Below, piece by piece: positions 11,612-19,337 of a stretch of 64,000 nucleotides of DNA (position 1 is its first letter; every line of letters begins with the position of its first letter). The position numbers and the translations under genes were made by a program. The notes below the pieces were generated by a model. The model was not told where the DNA came from. It was given only the letters and a program-made list of their open reading frames with translations, and did not search any database. The stretch spans positions 930,001-994,000 of the forward strand of contig NZ_CP027869.1 of the NCBI RefSeq assembly GCF_005490985.1, read 5' to 3'. This DNA is from Curtobacterium sp. SGAir0471 (lineage in GTDB: Bacteria; Actinomycetota; Actinomycetes; Actinomycetales; Microbacteriaceae).

Positions 11612-12697
11612 GTGACCGCAACGATCCGCGCCATCGGGACCGCCGTCCCCGACACCACCCTCGACCAGGGTGCGGTGCGTGACCTGTTCGCCGGACAGCC
11701 GGACCTCGGTCGGTTGGGCGCGCGGATCGTCCCGGCGGCCTTCGACGCATCCGCCGTCGAGCACCGGCACACCGTCATCGAGGAGCTCGACGCCTCGCGG
11801 CCCGGCGGGCTGTTCCGGCAGGGCACCGGCGCGCTCGTGTCGCCGTCCACCGGCACGCGCAACGACCGCTACGGCGAGCTCGCCCCGGCGCTCTTCGTCG
11901 CAGCCGCTCGGGACGCCGTCGAGCGTGCCGGGATCGCGCCCGACCGGGTCACCCACCTGGTCACGGTCTCGTGCACGGGGTTCACGCAACCCGGGCCGGA
12001 CATCGACGTCGTCGACCAGCTCGGGCTACCGGCCGGCGTGTTCCGCCACCACATCGGCTTCATGGGGTGCTGCGCGGCGTTCCCGGCGCTCCGGATCGCG
12101 GCGGCCTTCGCCGAGGCGGACCCCGACGCGGTCGTGCTGGTGGTCTGCGCCGAGCTCTGCACGCTGCACGTCCGCGCATCGGACGACCCGGACCAGATCG
12201 TCGCGAACAGCGTCTTCGGGGACGGTGCCGCGGCGGCGGTCGTGACCTCGGGTGGATCGGGCCTGCGCATCGAGCGCTTCGCCACCGCAACGGTGCCCGA
12301 GGGGGCGTCGGAGATGGCCTGGAACATCGGCGACGAGGGCTTCGAGATGGTGCTCTCGACCGCGGTCCCGAAGCTCGTCGGTGTGCACGTGCCCGCCGCC
12401 GTCACCGCGTTGCTCGGTGAGGGCGAGACCTTCGCCGACCTGCCGGTGTGGGCGGTCCACCCCGGCGGACGGGCGATCCTCGACCGCGCCCAGGACGCCC
12501 TCGCGCTGCCCGACGGCGCCGTCGCCTCCAGTCGCGCCGTGCTGCGGGACCACGGCAACATGTCCAGCGCGACGGTGCTGTTCGTGCTCCGGGACGCCGT
12601 CGAGCAGGGCCTCGCACCGGGATCCCCGGTCGCGGCCGTCGCGTTCGGACCCGGGCTGACGGTGGAGAGCGCGAGGCTCACGGCGGTCGAGGCGTGA
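11612..12697 (+). CDS. Type III polyketide synthase (chalcone/stilbene synthase family)
   Basis: A homodimeric ketosynthase that extends an acyl-CoA starter with malonyl-CoA and cyclises the product. The 361 residues match the family length. The catalytic Cys-His-Asn triad is visible: Cys153 in GFMGCCAAF, His283 in WAVHPGG, Asn316 in RDHGNMSS. VTVSCTGFTQPGPD sits where the CHS fold has its first conserved loop. The GTG start is preceded by GAGGA only a few bases upstream. It overlaps the next gene, a methyltransferase, by 4 bp, so the product is probably methylated. The product class (alkylpyrone, resorcinol or other) cannot be told from sequence. Confidence 0.93.
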   Translation: MTATIRAIGTAVPDTTLDQGAVRDLFAGQPDLGRLGARIVPAAFDASAVEHRHTVIEELDASRPGGLFRQGTGALVSPSTGTRNDRYGELAPALFVAAARDAVERAGIAPDRVTHLVTVSCTGFTQPGPDIDVVDQLGLPAGVFRHHIGFMGCCAAFPALRIAAAFAEADPDAVVLVVCAELCTLHVRASDDPDQIVANSVFGDGAAAAVVTSGGSGLRIERFATATVPEGASEMAWNIGDEGFEMVLSTAVPKLVGVHVPAAVTALLGEGETFADLPVWAVHPGGRAILDRAQDALALPDGAVASSRAVLRDHGNMSSATVLFVLRDAVEQGLAPGSPVAAVAFGPGLTVESARLTAVEA

Positions 12698-13440
12698 ACG
12701 ACCGGACCTGGTCCGTGCGCGGCGCGGACGACGGTCGCGAGCCCGGGCTCCGAACCGTGGATCTACGTGCGCGGGACACGGCGCTGCAGGAGCTGATGGA
12801 CGACCCGGGGTGCGACCCGCGTGTGCTCGACCGGACGTTCCGAAGGTTCGCCGTGGTGAACGCGCTGGTCAGCGGATGGCGAGCGGTGTGGCGCACGCAC
12901 GTCGTCCCGGCGCTGCCGCCGAGCGGTCGCGCCCGCGTGCTCGACCTCGGGTGCGGCGGCGGGGACCTCGCGCGCTCGCTCGTGCGGTGGGCCGGCAGCG
13001 ACGGGTTCTCGCTCGAGGTCGTCGGGGTCGACCCGGACGAACGTGCGATCACCGCGGCTCGGCGGTCGACCGCCCGAGGGGTGACCTTCCGCCAGGCGTC
13101 GAGTGCGGACCTCGTCGCGGCGGGGGAGCGGTTCGACGTCGTCGTCTCGAACCACGTGCTGCACCACCTGAACGACGACGCCAGGGCCGGGTTCCTGGCC
13201 GACTCCGAGCGACTCGCCACGGGGCGGAGCCTGCACTCCGACATCCGACGGTCGCGGCAGGCCTACCGGGCGTACGCGCTGGCGTCGCCGCTGGTGTCCG
13301 CCGGCACGTTCGTCCGGGTGGACGGGCTCCGCTCGATCCGACGGTCGTTCACGGTGCCCGAGCTGCAGGAGGTGCTGCCCGTGGGGTGGACCGCCGAACG
13401 GGCCGCACCACACCGGGTGCTCGCGGTCCGGGACGCCTGA
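12694..13440 (+). CDS. SAM-dependent methyltransferase coupled to the type III PKS
   Basis: A 248-residue class I methyltransferase. Motif I LDLGCGGGDLARSL is at ~91-104, followed by the acidic loop VVGVDPDE and the post-motif VVVSNHVLHHL. It resembles UbiE-like C- or O-methyltransferases. GTG at 12694 overlaps the polyketide synthase stop (GTGA), so the two are co-translated. No oxidoreductase or prenyltransferase follows, so the pathway here is only these two steps. The region after the gene is repeat-filled. Confidence 0.85.
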   Translation: MNDRTWSVRGADDGREPGLRTVDLRARDTALQELMDDPGCDPRVLDRTFRRFAVVNALVSGWRAVWRTHVVPALPPSGRARVLDLGCGGGDLARSLVRWAGSDGFSLEVVGVDPDERAITAARRSTARGVTFRQASSADLVAAGERFDVVVSNHVLHHLNDDARAGFLADSERLATGRSLHSDIRRSRQAYRAYALASPLVSAGTFVRVDGLRSIRRSFTVPELQEVLPVGWTAERAAPHRVLAVRDA

Positions 13441-13456
13441 CGGGCGCCGGCGGACG

Positions 13457-13558
13457 CATCGGCGCCGCCGCCGTGCCCGCAAGACGCGCGCATGGGAATC
13501 GCGGCCGTGCCCGCAGGGCGTGCACATCGGCGCCGCCGCTGTGCCCGCGAGACTCGGC
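13457..13558. repeat. Three 34-bp imperfect direct repeats
   Basis: Units start at 13457, 13491 and 13525, each beginning CATSGG and sharing a GTGCCCGC core. They are contiguous with no spacers, between the methyltransferase gene and the convergent alcohol dehydrogenase. The rest of this ~230-bp gap holds nothing else recognisable. Confidence 0.6.
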
Positions 13559-13674
13559 CCGGCAGACAGATCCGCGCAGGTCGTGCTGCGAACGTGTTCG
13601 CGGGGCCGAGGCTCGTGCGAGGCCGCCGGCCCGCTTGTCCGCGAGCGGCCCGGCCGGCCGGCGCCGTGGCGGCG

Positions 13675-14727
13675 CTACGGGCGCAGCAGCACCTTGATCG
13701 CGCGCCGCTCGTCCATCGCCGCGTACGCCTCGGCAGCCTGGTCGAGGGGCAGCTCGAGGTCGAACACCTTGCCCGGCTCGATCGTCCGCGACAGCACGTC
13801 GGGGAGCAGCTCCTCGATGTACGCGCGTGCCGGGGCCATGCCGCCGCCCACGGTGATGTTCTTCGCGAACAGGAACGGCATCGGCAGCTCCGGGTCACCC
13901 GCGGGGACGCCGACGTAGCCGACGTTTCCGCCCGGGCGGACGACCCGAAGCGCCTGGTCCATGCTCTCCGCGGTGCCGACGGCCTCGAGGGCGCAGTCGG
14001 CGAGCTCCCCGCCGAGCAGCTCGCGCACGGCGGCGATGCCCTCGTCACCGCGGGTCTCGACGATGTCCGTCGCGCCGAACTCCCGCGCTAGCGCCTGACG
14101 GTCGGCGTGCCGGCTCATCGCGATGATGCGCTCGGCACCCAGGCGCGAGGCCGCGAGCACCGCGGACAGGCCGACCGCGCCGTCGCCGACGACCACGACG
14201 GTCTTGCCGGGACCGACCTCGGCCGACACCGCAGCGTGGTGCCCGGTCGAGAACACGTCGGACAGCGTGAGGAGCGACGGCACGAGGTCGTCGTCCACCG
14301 GGCCGGGGACCTTCACGAGCGTCGCCGCGGCGTCGGGCACGCGCACGTACTCGGACTGCGCGCCGCCGATGGGGTGGCCGTACGCGTCGGTCGTGCCGCC
14401 GAAGATCGAGCTGTGCTCGCAGCCGCTCGTCATGCCGTGGGTGCACGCCTGGCAGGTGCCGTCGTTGGTGGTGAACGGCGCGATGACGAAGTCGCCCACG
14501 GCGAGGTCGGTGACGACCGCGCCGACGGACTCGACGACGCCGACGAACTCGTGCCCGATCGTGTGGGCCTGCTCGGTCCCGCGGACGCCGCGGTAGGGCC
14601 AGAGGTCCGACCCGCAGACGCAGGAGGCGGTCACCTTGACGACGGCGTCGGTGGGGTCGATGAGGACGGGGGTGTCGCGCTCCTCGACGCGGATGTCGCG
14701 AGGGGCGTGGATGACGGTTGCGCGCAC
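13675..14727 (-). CDS. Zinc-dependent alcohol dehydrogenase family protein
   Basis: A 350-residue medium-chain dehydrogenase/reductase using NAD(P)+. Catalytic zinc ligands: Cys38 in SCVCGSD and His59-Glu60 in TIGHEFVG. A structural-zinc-like CxxC...C cluster lies at 92-103. The Rossmann fold VVVVGDGAVGLSAV is in the middle, and the C-terminus is IKVLLRP. The substrate is unknown. Closest in style to the formaldehyde/threonine-type MDR proteins that have a GTEQAHTIGHE region. It is divergent from the DUF3097 gene across ~97 bp and convergent with the type III PKS pair. Confidence 0.9.
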   Translation of the reverse strand: MRATVIHAPRDIRVEERDTPVLIDPTDAVVKVTASCVCGSDLWPYRGVRGTEQAHTIGHEFVGVVESVGAVVTDLAVGDFVIAPFTTNDGTCQACTHGMTSGCEHSSIFGGTTDAYGHPIGGAQSEYVRVPDAAATLVKVPGPVDDDLVPSLLTLSDVFSTGHHAAVSAEVGPGKTVVVVGDGAVGLSAVLAASRLGAERIIAMSRHADRQALAREFGATDIVETRGDEGIAAVRELLGGELADCALEAVGTAESMDQALRVVRPGGNVGYVGVPAGDPELPMPFLFAKNITVGGGMAPARAYIEELLPDVLSRTIEPGKVFDLELPLDQAAEAYAAMDERRAIKVLLRP

Positions 14728-14812
14728 GGTGTGGCCTTCCGATCGTGGGGGTGGACGCGGCGCGTACCGTGACGCGCCAGGGTGCCGGCGCCGTTGCGGG
14801 ACCCGTCGACAC

Positions 14813-14818
14813 TACGCT
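14813..14818 (+). promoter_or_regulatory. Candidate -10 box of a leaderless DUF3097 transcript
   Basis: TACGCT is 6 nt before the GTG at 14825. There is no ribosome site between them. Confidence 0.35.
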
Positions 14819-14824
14819 TCCCGG

Positions 14825-15757
14825 GTGGACGAGGACCGCTACGGCAGTGACGTGCTCTCGGGTGACTGGCGCTCGAAGGGCGTCAAGAAGGTGCGGCAGG
14901 TGCCGCTCGAGCGCGACATGGTGCTCGAGGACCCGGACTCCGGGTGGGCGGGCGCCGTCGTGGGACTCGAGGCAGGCAACGTCAGCCTGGAGGACTGGAA
15001 GGGTCGCACCCGCGCCTTCCCCTTCACCGGGCAGTTCCTGCTCGAGGGCGAGCTCGTCACCCTCGGTCGTCCGCAGGCTCCGGTGGGCCGGTCCGCTGCT
15101 GCGGCGCCGCCCGCGCGGTCCGTGGGGACGGACGGGAGGCCCGGTGCGGCTCCGGCGGTCCGGCACGCCTCCGACGGTGGCCGGCTCCGCACCGCGTCCG
15201 GCTCGTTCGCCGTCGAGCAGCAGCGGGCACGCGTGGCGCTGCCCTCCCGGATCATGGTCGAGGGCAAGCACGACGCCGAACTCGTGGAGAAGGTCTGGGG
15301 CGCCGACCTGCGCGTCGAGGGCGTCGTCGTCGAGGAGCTCTCCGGCGTCGACAACCTGGCGGACGTCCTCGAGGAGTTCCGCCCGACCAGGGACCGACGC
15401 GTCGGGGTCCTGGTGGACCACCTCGTGCCGGGGTCGAAGGAGTCCCGCTTCGCCGATGCCGTGATGCGCGGGAAGTGGGGCGCGCACGTGCTCGTCGTCG
15501 GACACCCGTTCGTGGACGTCTGGCAGTCCGTGAAGCCGGAGCGGCTCGGACTGCGCGCGTGGCCCACGATCCCGCGCTCGATCGAGTGGAAGAAGGGCAT
15601 CCTGCAGCACCTCGGGTGGCCCGCCGACGACCAGGCCGACGTCGCCAGGGCCTGGCAGCGGATCCTCGGGCAGGTCCGGACCTTCGCCGACCTGGAGCCG
15701 CAGCTGCTCGGACGCGTCGAGGAGCTCATCGACTTCGTGACCGAGCCGGAGGCCTGA
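14825..15757 (+). CDS. DUF3097 domain protein
   Basis: A 310-residue member of the actinobacterial DUF3097 family of unknown function. The conserved core is clear: YGSDVLSGDWRSKGVKKVRQ at the start, then IMVEGKHDAELVEKVWGDDL-like sequence at ~143-160 and VVVEELSGVDNLADVLEEF. The VEGKxDAE segment plus the later VDHLVPGSKE looks like a Toprim-type nuclease fold, an inference from motif spacing. Residues ~80-125 are a low-complexity insertion. Within it, at about 15130-15145, lies a half copy of the GACGGGAGGC repeat, suggesting repeat invasion of a variable loop. Confidence 0.85.
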   Translation: MDEDRYGSDVLSGDWRSKGVKKVRQVPLERDMVLEDPDSGWAGAVVGLEAGNVSLEDWKGRTRAFPFTGQFLLEGELVTLGRPQAPVGRSAAAAPPARSVGTDGRPGAAPAVRHASDGGRLRTASGSFAVEQQRARVALPSRIMVEGKHDAELVEKVWGADLRVEGVVVEELSGVDNLADVLEEFRPTRDRRVGVLVDHLVPGSKESRFADAVMRGKWGAHVLVVGHPFVDVWQSVKPERLGLRAWPTIPRSIEWKKGILQHLGWPADDQADVARAWQRILGQVRTFADLEPQLLGRVEELIDFVTEPEA

Positions 15758-15906
15758 CCCACCCGCCCACCCTGCCGGCGCTCGCGGCGGGGCGGAGGCT
15801 CCCCGCGCCTCCCGGCCGCGCCGTCCGAGCCGTCCGCTCCCGTGTCCCCGCCCGTCCACGCTCCCGAGCGGGCCGATCCCGCGCACCCGCGTCCGGTGGC
15901 GCCCCC

Positions 15907-16200
15907 GTTTCCGCCCGCCCGCCGTGTGCGGCGGGTGCGTACCGGGCGTGTGCGGTGGGCGGGCGGAACCCGCGCCTCCCGGTCGGATGGCGTCCCCGTT
16001 TCCGCCCGCCCGCGGTCTCTGGTGGGCGGGTGCCGTGCGTGCGGTGGTGGGCGGGCGGAACCCGCGCCTACGGGTCGGGTGGTGTTGCCGTTTCCGCCCG
16101 CTCGCGCGGTGTGGTCGGCGGGTGCCGGGCGTGCGGTGGTGGGCGGGCGGAACCTGCACGCGCCTCTGGACGAGCGGTGCGTTTCCGCCCGCTCGGGCGC
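15907..16200. repeat. Tandem array of ~91-bp units with GTTTCCGCCCG hairpin core
   Basis: GTTTCCGCCCG recurs at 15907, 15998, 16090 and 16181 (spacing 91, 92, 91). Each unit ends with the inverse GGGCGGGCGGAACC, so each can fold into a hairpin. The array fills most of the 483-bp gap between DUF3097 and the next gene. It is the longest-period version of the GAGCGGGCGG repeat family. Confidence 0.85.
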
Positions 16201-16228
16201 GCTCCGGGGGGAAGCGCGCCGCGCGGCC

Positions 16229-16234
16229 TACTGT
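16229..16234 (+). promoter_or_regulatory. Candidate -10 box, leaderless
   Basis: TACTGT followed by exactly 6 nt and then the ATG at 16241. The gap sequence TGAGGG could also act as a weak ribosome site. Confidence 0.35.
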
Positions 16235-16240
16235 TGAGGG

Positions 16241-16894
16241 ATGGACGGCATCGACGGTCGCGTACGGAGCGCGGTCGACGTGTGGTTGCGGTGGCTGCCG
16301 CGGTGGCAGATCGGGACCGCACGGCCTCGGACGCGGATCTGCCGGAAGTGCACCGGGTCGCCGATCGCCTCCGCCGCGGGGTTCGGGCCGGACGTGCCGC
16401 ATGCGGTCCAGCACGCGCTGATCGGTCGGATCTCGACCATCGTCGAGGACGCCGTCGACGAGTACACCGCGAAGAACCTCCCGCTGCTGCAGCGCGAGCT
16501 CGAACGGGCCGCCGCCCGGAAGCGGCACGCGGGCTACCAGCCGACCGAGGGGCTCTCGCCGGAGTTCCAGGGGCTGGACGTGGACCCGGAGCCCTCGCCG
16601 GGGGAGCCGTTCCTCTTCACCCTCGACGAGATGACGGGCACTGGCGCGGGCGAGCAGACGCCGCGCGAGCCGCTCTCCGACGAGGCGAAGGCGGCACTGC
16701 GGCACGAGATCGCCCTGTCGGACGAGTGTGCCCGGGCGACCGGGACGGCCGTGTGCCTGGCCCTCGTCGAGCACCGTCCGCGCATCGCCGAGGCCGTCGA
16801 GCGGCTCGTGGAACCGCAGATCGCGACGCTGGTGTCCGACATGTTCCGCGGGTTCGACGGACCGGAGGAAGCCGGCCGGCCGGGGCTCTTCTGA
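16241..16894 (+). CDS. Conserved hypothetical protein
   Basis: A 217-residue protein that I do not recognise. It has a CRKCTGSPIASAAGFGPDVP segment at ~34-52 with two closely spaced cysteines, a helical middle (DAVDEYTAKNLPLLQRELERAAARKRHAGY), an acidic Pro/Glu linker and a final helix pair (IAEAVERLVEPQIATLVSDMF). No signal peptide or membrane segment is seen, so it is probably cytosolic. Coding quality and GC3 match the neighbours. The start ATG follows GAGGG and a -10-like box. It sits between the repeat array and DUF3054. Confidence 0.7.
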   Translation: MDGIDGRVRSAVDVWLRWLPRWQIGTARPRTRICRKCTGSPIASAAGFGPDVPHAVQHALIGRISTIVEDAVDEYTAKNLPLLQRELERAAARKRHAGYQPTEGLSPEFQGLDVDPEPSPGEPFLFTLDEMTGTGAGEQTPREPLSDEAKAALRHEIALSDECARATGTAVCLALVEHRPRIAEAVERLVEPQIATLVSDMFRGFDGPEEAGRPGLF

Positions 16895-16998
16895 CGGCGG
16901 CCCGCGACGGCTGGACCGCTGGCCCACGACGGCTGGATCGCCGGCTCTGCGATGCGCGGGCGTCGCCGGAGCGCCTCCGGCTGCGGGAGGATGGACGG

Positions 16999-17400
16999 GT
17001 GACTCGTACCTGGGGCTGGATCGCAGCCGTCGTCGACATCGTCCTCATCGTCGTGTTCGCGCTCATCGGGCGGTCCTCGCACGCCGAGGCCACGTCGTTC
17101 GCCGGGACCTGGACCACGGCCTACCCGTTCCTGGCCGGTTGGCTGGTCGGCTGGCTGGTCGTCCTCGGGTGGCGTCGCCCCCTGCGCGTGTGGCCGACGG
17201 GCGTGGTCGTCTGGGTGGCCACGGTCGCGATCGGCATGCTGCTCCGGGTGCTGACCGGGCAGGGCGACGTCGCGGGCGACCCGCTGCCGCTGTCGTTCGT
17301 CATCGTGGCGACGATCGTCCTGGCGGTCTTCCTGCTGGGGTGGCGTCTCGTCGCCGGGCTCGTCCTCCGCGCCGGACGCCGGGGCCGCGGACGCGCCTGA
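16999..17400 (+). CDS. DUF3054 small membrane protein
   Basis: A 133-residue protein with four predicted membrane helices: WIAAVVDIVLIVVFALIG, YPFLAGWLVGWLVVLGW, TGVVVWVATVAIGML and FVIVATIVLAVFLLGW. The arrangement and the AYPFLAGWLVGW signature fit the actinobacterial DUF3054 family of unknown function. GTG at 16999 is chosen because GGGAGG lies 8 bases upstream and the protein then starts MTRTWGWI, typical for the family. A basic C-terminal tail faces the cytoplasm. Confidence 0.8.
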   Translation: MTRTWGWIAAVVDIVLIVVFALIGRSSHAEATSFAGTWTTAYPFLAGWLVGWLVVLGWRRPLRVWPTGVVVWVATVAIGMLLRVLTGQGDVAGDPLPLSFVIVATIVLAVFLLGWRLVAGLVLRAGRRGRGRA

Positions 17401-17623
17401 CCGTCCGTCGCACCACCGCACTCGCCGCACCGGAGCACCACCCCGCGCCGCCGCGCCGCCGGACCCGCCGCACCGGAGCACCGCCACGCCATCGGACCGC
17501 ACTCGCCGCAGCACCGTAGCGCCGCAGCATCGCAGCATCGCAGCACCGCTGCGCCCGCCGCGCCACCGCATCCGTTCACCCGCCGGTCACCCACCCGCCA
17601 CCCGCTGCCGGGAACATGCCCGG
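17401..17623. other. C-rich, T-poor intergenic tract with short repeats
   Basis: The gap is strongly C-rich on the + strand, with repeats of GCCGCACCGGAGCACC and CGCAGCAT. No gene or hairpin terminator was seen. The C>G bias would suit Rho loading on a transcript leaving the DUF3054 gene (inference). Confidence 0.45.
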
Positions 17624-19198
17624 ATGACGACCCTCGACCACGCCACCGTCGGCCCCGACCCCGACGGGCGTGCAGCGAGGGCCCTCCCGCGACTCGTGGC
17701 CCGTCGTGGCGCACCCCGGGTCCGACGCGAGGACACCCTGCCCTCGATCGCCGTCGCCGAGGCTCTCGGCGCCGACGTCGTCGAGGTCGACGTCCGCCGC
17801 ACCGCCGACGGCGTCGCGGTCCTGCTGCACGACGAGACCCTCGGTCGGCTCTGGGGCGACCCGCGCCGCGTCGCCGAGGTCTCGTGGTGCGAGGTCGCCC
17901 GGCTCGGCAACGGCCTCGACCGCATCCCGCGCCTCGACGCCGTGCTCGAACGGCTCGACGGCTGCCGGGCCTCGCTGCTGCTCCACGTCGTCGATCCCGC
18001 CGACGCCCTGGTCGCGATCCGCACCGTCGCCGCGTCCACCTGGGACACCACGGTCGCGTGGACGGGGACGCCCCCGGTGCTCGCCGCGGTCCGGGCGGCG
18101 CTGCCGACCGCCGACACCTGGCTGCCCTGGGAGTCACTCGACGTCCCCACCGCCGCGGACACGACCGGGCTCCGGCCGTCGACGCTGGTCCTCGACGACG
18201 TGTTCCTGACGCCGGACACGGTCACGGCGGCGCACGACCTCGGCATCGCGGTGGCGGTACGGACCGTCGACGAGCCGGGACCCGTCCGTTGGGCGGCGCG
18301 CACCGGTGCGGACCTCGTCGCCACGGAGGACGTCGCCTCCGCCCGAGCCGTGCTGGCCGGTGGGGAGCGGGACGGCTGGGCGCTGTCCGAGCGCGCACCG
18401 ACCGAGGAGGAGGTGGGCGTCCGTGCGCAGGCGCTCGCCCACCGCATCGCACACGAGGCCATCGCCTTCACCCGCGAGCACCCGATCGGGCAGGTCACGA
18501 CGAAGCGCGGCGACGGCGATCCGGTCACCGACGTCGACCGTGCGGTCGAGCGACTCGTCCGGTCCCGCGTCCGCGCGGCCTTCCCCACGCACGGCTTCAC
18601 CGGCGAGGAGTACGGCACGGCACCGGGGGACCGGCACCACTGGTGGCTCGACCCGGTCGACGGCACGACGAACCTGGTCAACGGCGTGCCGTGGACGGCG
18701 ATGTCGCTCTGCCTGACCCGCGGCGGGCAGCCCCTCGTCGGGGTCGTGGCCGACCCGTGGCGCGGCGAGGTGCTCGAGGCCCGGCGCGGCCGGGGCGCTG
18801 CCCTCCGCGACGCCCCGCTGCGGCTCGACGACGCGCCGCGGGCGCTCGCCGGTTCCGTCGTCGGCGCCGAGTTCGGCGGACAGGGCGCACGGGACGGACT
18901 CGGGAGGCTCGTGGCCGCGCTGGCAGAGCGCTCCTGCGCCGTGCGCGTGATGGGTTCCAGCACGCTGACGCTCGCGCAGGTCGCCGCCGGTCGCGGGGTG
19001 GGTGGCTGCGTGCCGTCGTTCGACCCGGTGGACCACGGTGCGGCGGTTCTGCTGGTGCACGAGGCCGGGGGAGTGGTGCTCACGCTCGACGGACCCGTCG
19101 ACGGCTTCCCACGGGCCGGGGAACCCCTCCTCGTCGCGCACCCGGGCGCGGCCGACGAGCTCTTCGCGATCTGGTCGACGGCGCTCGGCGCTCGCTGA
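17624..19198 (+). CDS. Fusion: degenerate GDPD domain + inositol monophosphatase domain
   Basis: A 524-residue two-domain protein. Residues ~25-250 resemble a glycerophosphodiester phosphodiesterase: RRGAP...REDTLPSIAVAEALGADVVEVDV and VLLHDETLGRLWG. Residues ~265-520 are an inositol monophosphatase-like phosphatase with TDVD (302-305), GEE (327-329), the metal motif DPVDGTTN (343-350) and DPVDHGAAVLLVHEAGG. The IMPase half looks intact. In the GDPD half, the catalytic His of the usual HRG is Arg27. The Glu expected in the ELK-type strand is replaced by His in LLLHVVD. Glu54, Asp56 and His69 remain. The GDPD half may therefore bind rather than cleave. It could act on glycerophosphoinositol and inositol phosphate (inference). 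Confidence 0.85.
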   Translation: MTTLDHATVGPDPDGRAARALPRLVARRGAPRVRREDTLPSIAVAEALGADVVEVDVRRTADGVAVLLHDETLGRLWGDPRRVAEVSWCEVARLGNGLDRIPRLDAVLERLDGCRASLLLHVVDPADALVAIRTVAASTWDTTVAWTGTPPVLAAVRAALPTADTWLPWESLDVPTAADTTGLRPSTLVLDDVFLTPDTVTAAHDLGIAVAVRTVDEPGPVRWAARTGADLVATEDVASARAVLAGGERDGWALSERAPTEEEVGVRAQALAHRIAHEAIAFTREHPIGQVTTKRGDGDPVTDVDRAVERLVRSRVRAAFPTHGFTGEEYGTAPGDRHHWWLDPVDGTTNLVNGVPWTAMSLCLTRGGQPLVGVVADPWRGEVLEARRGRGAALRDAPLRLDDAPRALAGSVVGAEFGGQGARDGLGRLVAALAERSCAVRVMGSSTLTLAQVAAGRGVGGCVPSFDPVDHGAAVLLVHEAGGVVLTLDGPVDGFPRAGEPLLVAHPGAADELFAIWSTALGAR

Positions 19199-19279
19199 CC
19201 ACCGGCGCCGACACCGTGCGCTGACGTCGCTCTCGGCTGGTTCTGTGCGGTCGTACAGTCAGCGGTCGACGGCGCTGCC

Positions 19280-19285
19280 TAGTGT
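19280..19285 (+). promoter_or_regulatory. Candidate -10 box
   Basis: TAGTGT lies 53 bp upstream of the ATG at 19338, which has its own ribosome site GAAGGAG. No clear -35 box. Confidence 0.3.
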
Positions 19286-19337
19286 GGCTGCGACGGACCC
19301 TCCCGACCCGGGCGGACCGCACCGAAGGAGCAACGAC

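Noticed and set aside
13457..13558. Possible CRISPR array
   Set aside because: Repeats are contiguous and imperfect with no unique spacers, and no cas gene is in the window.
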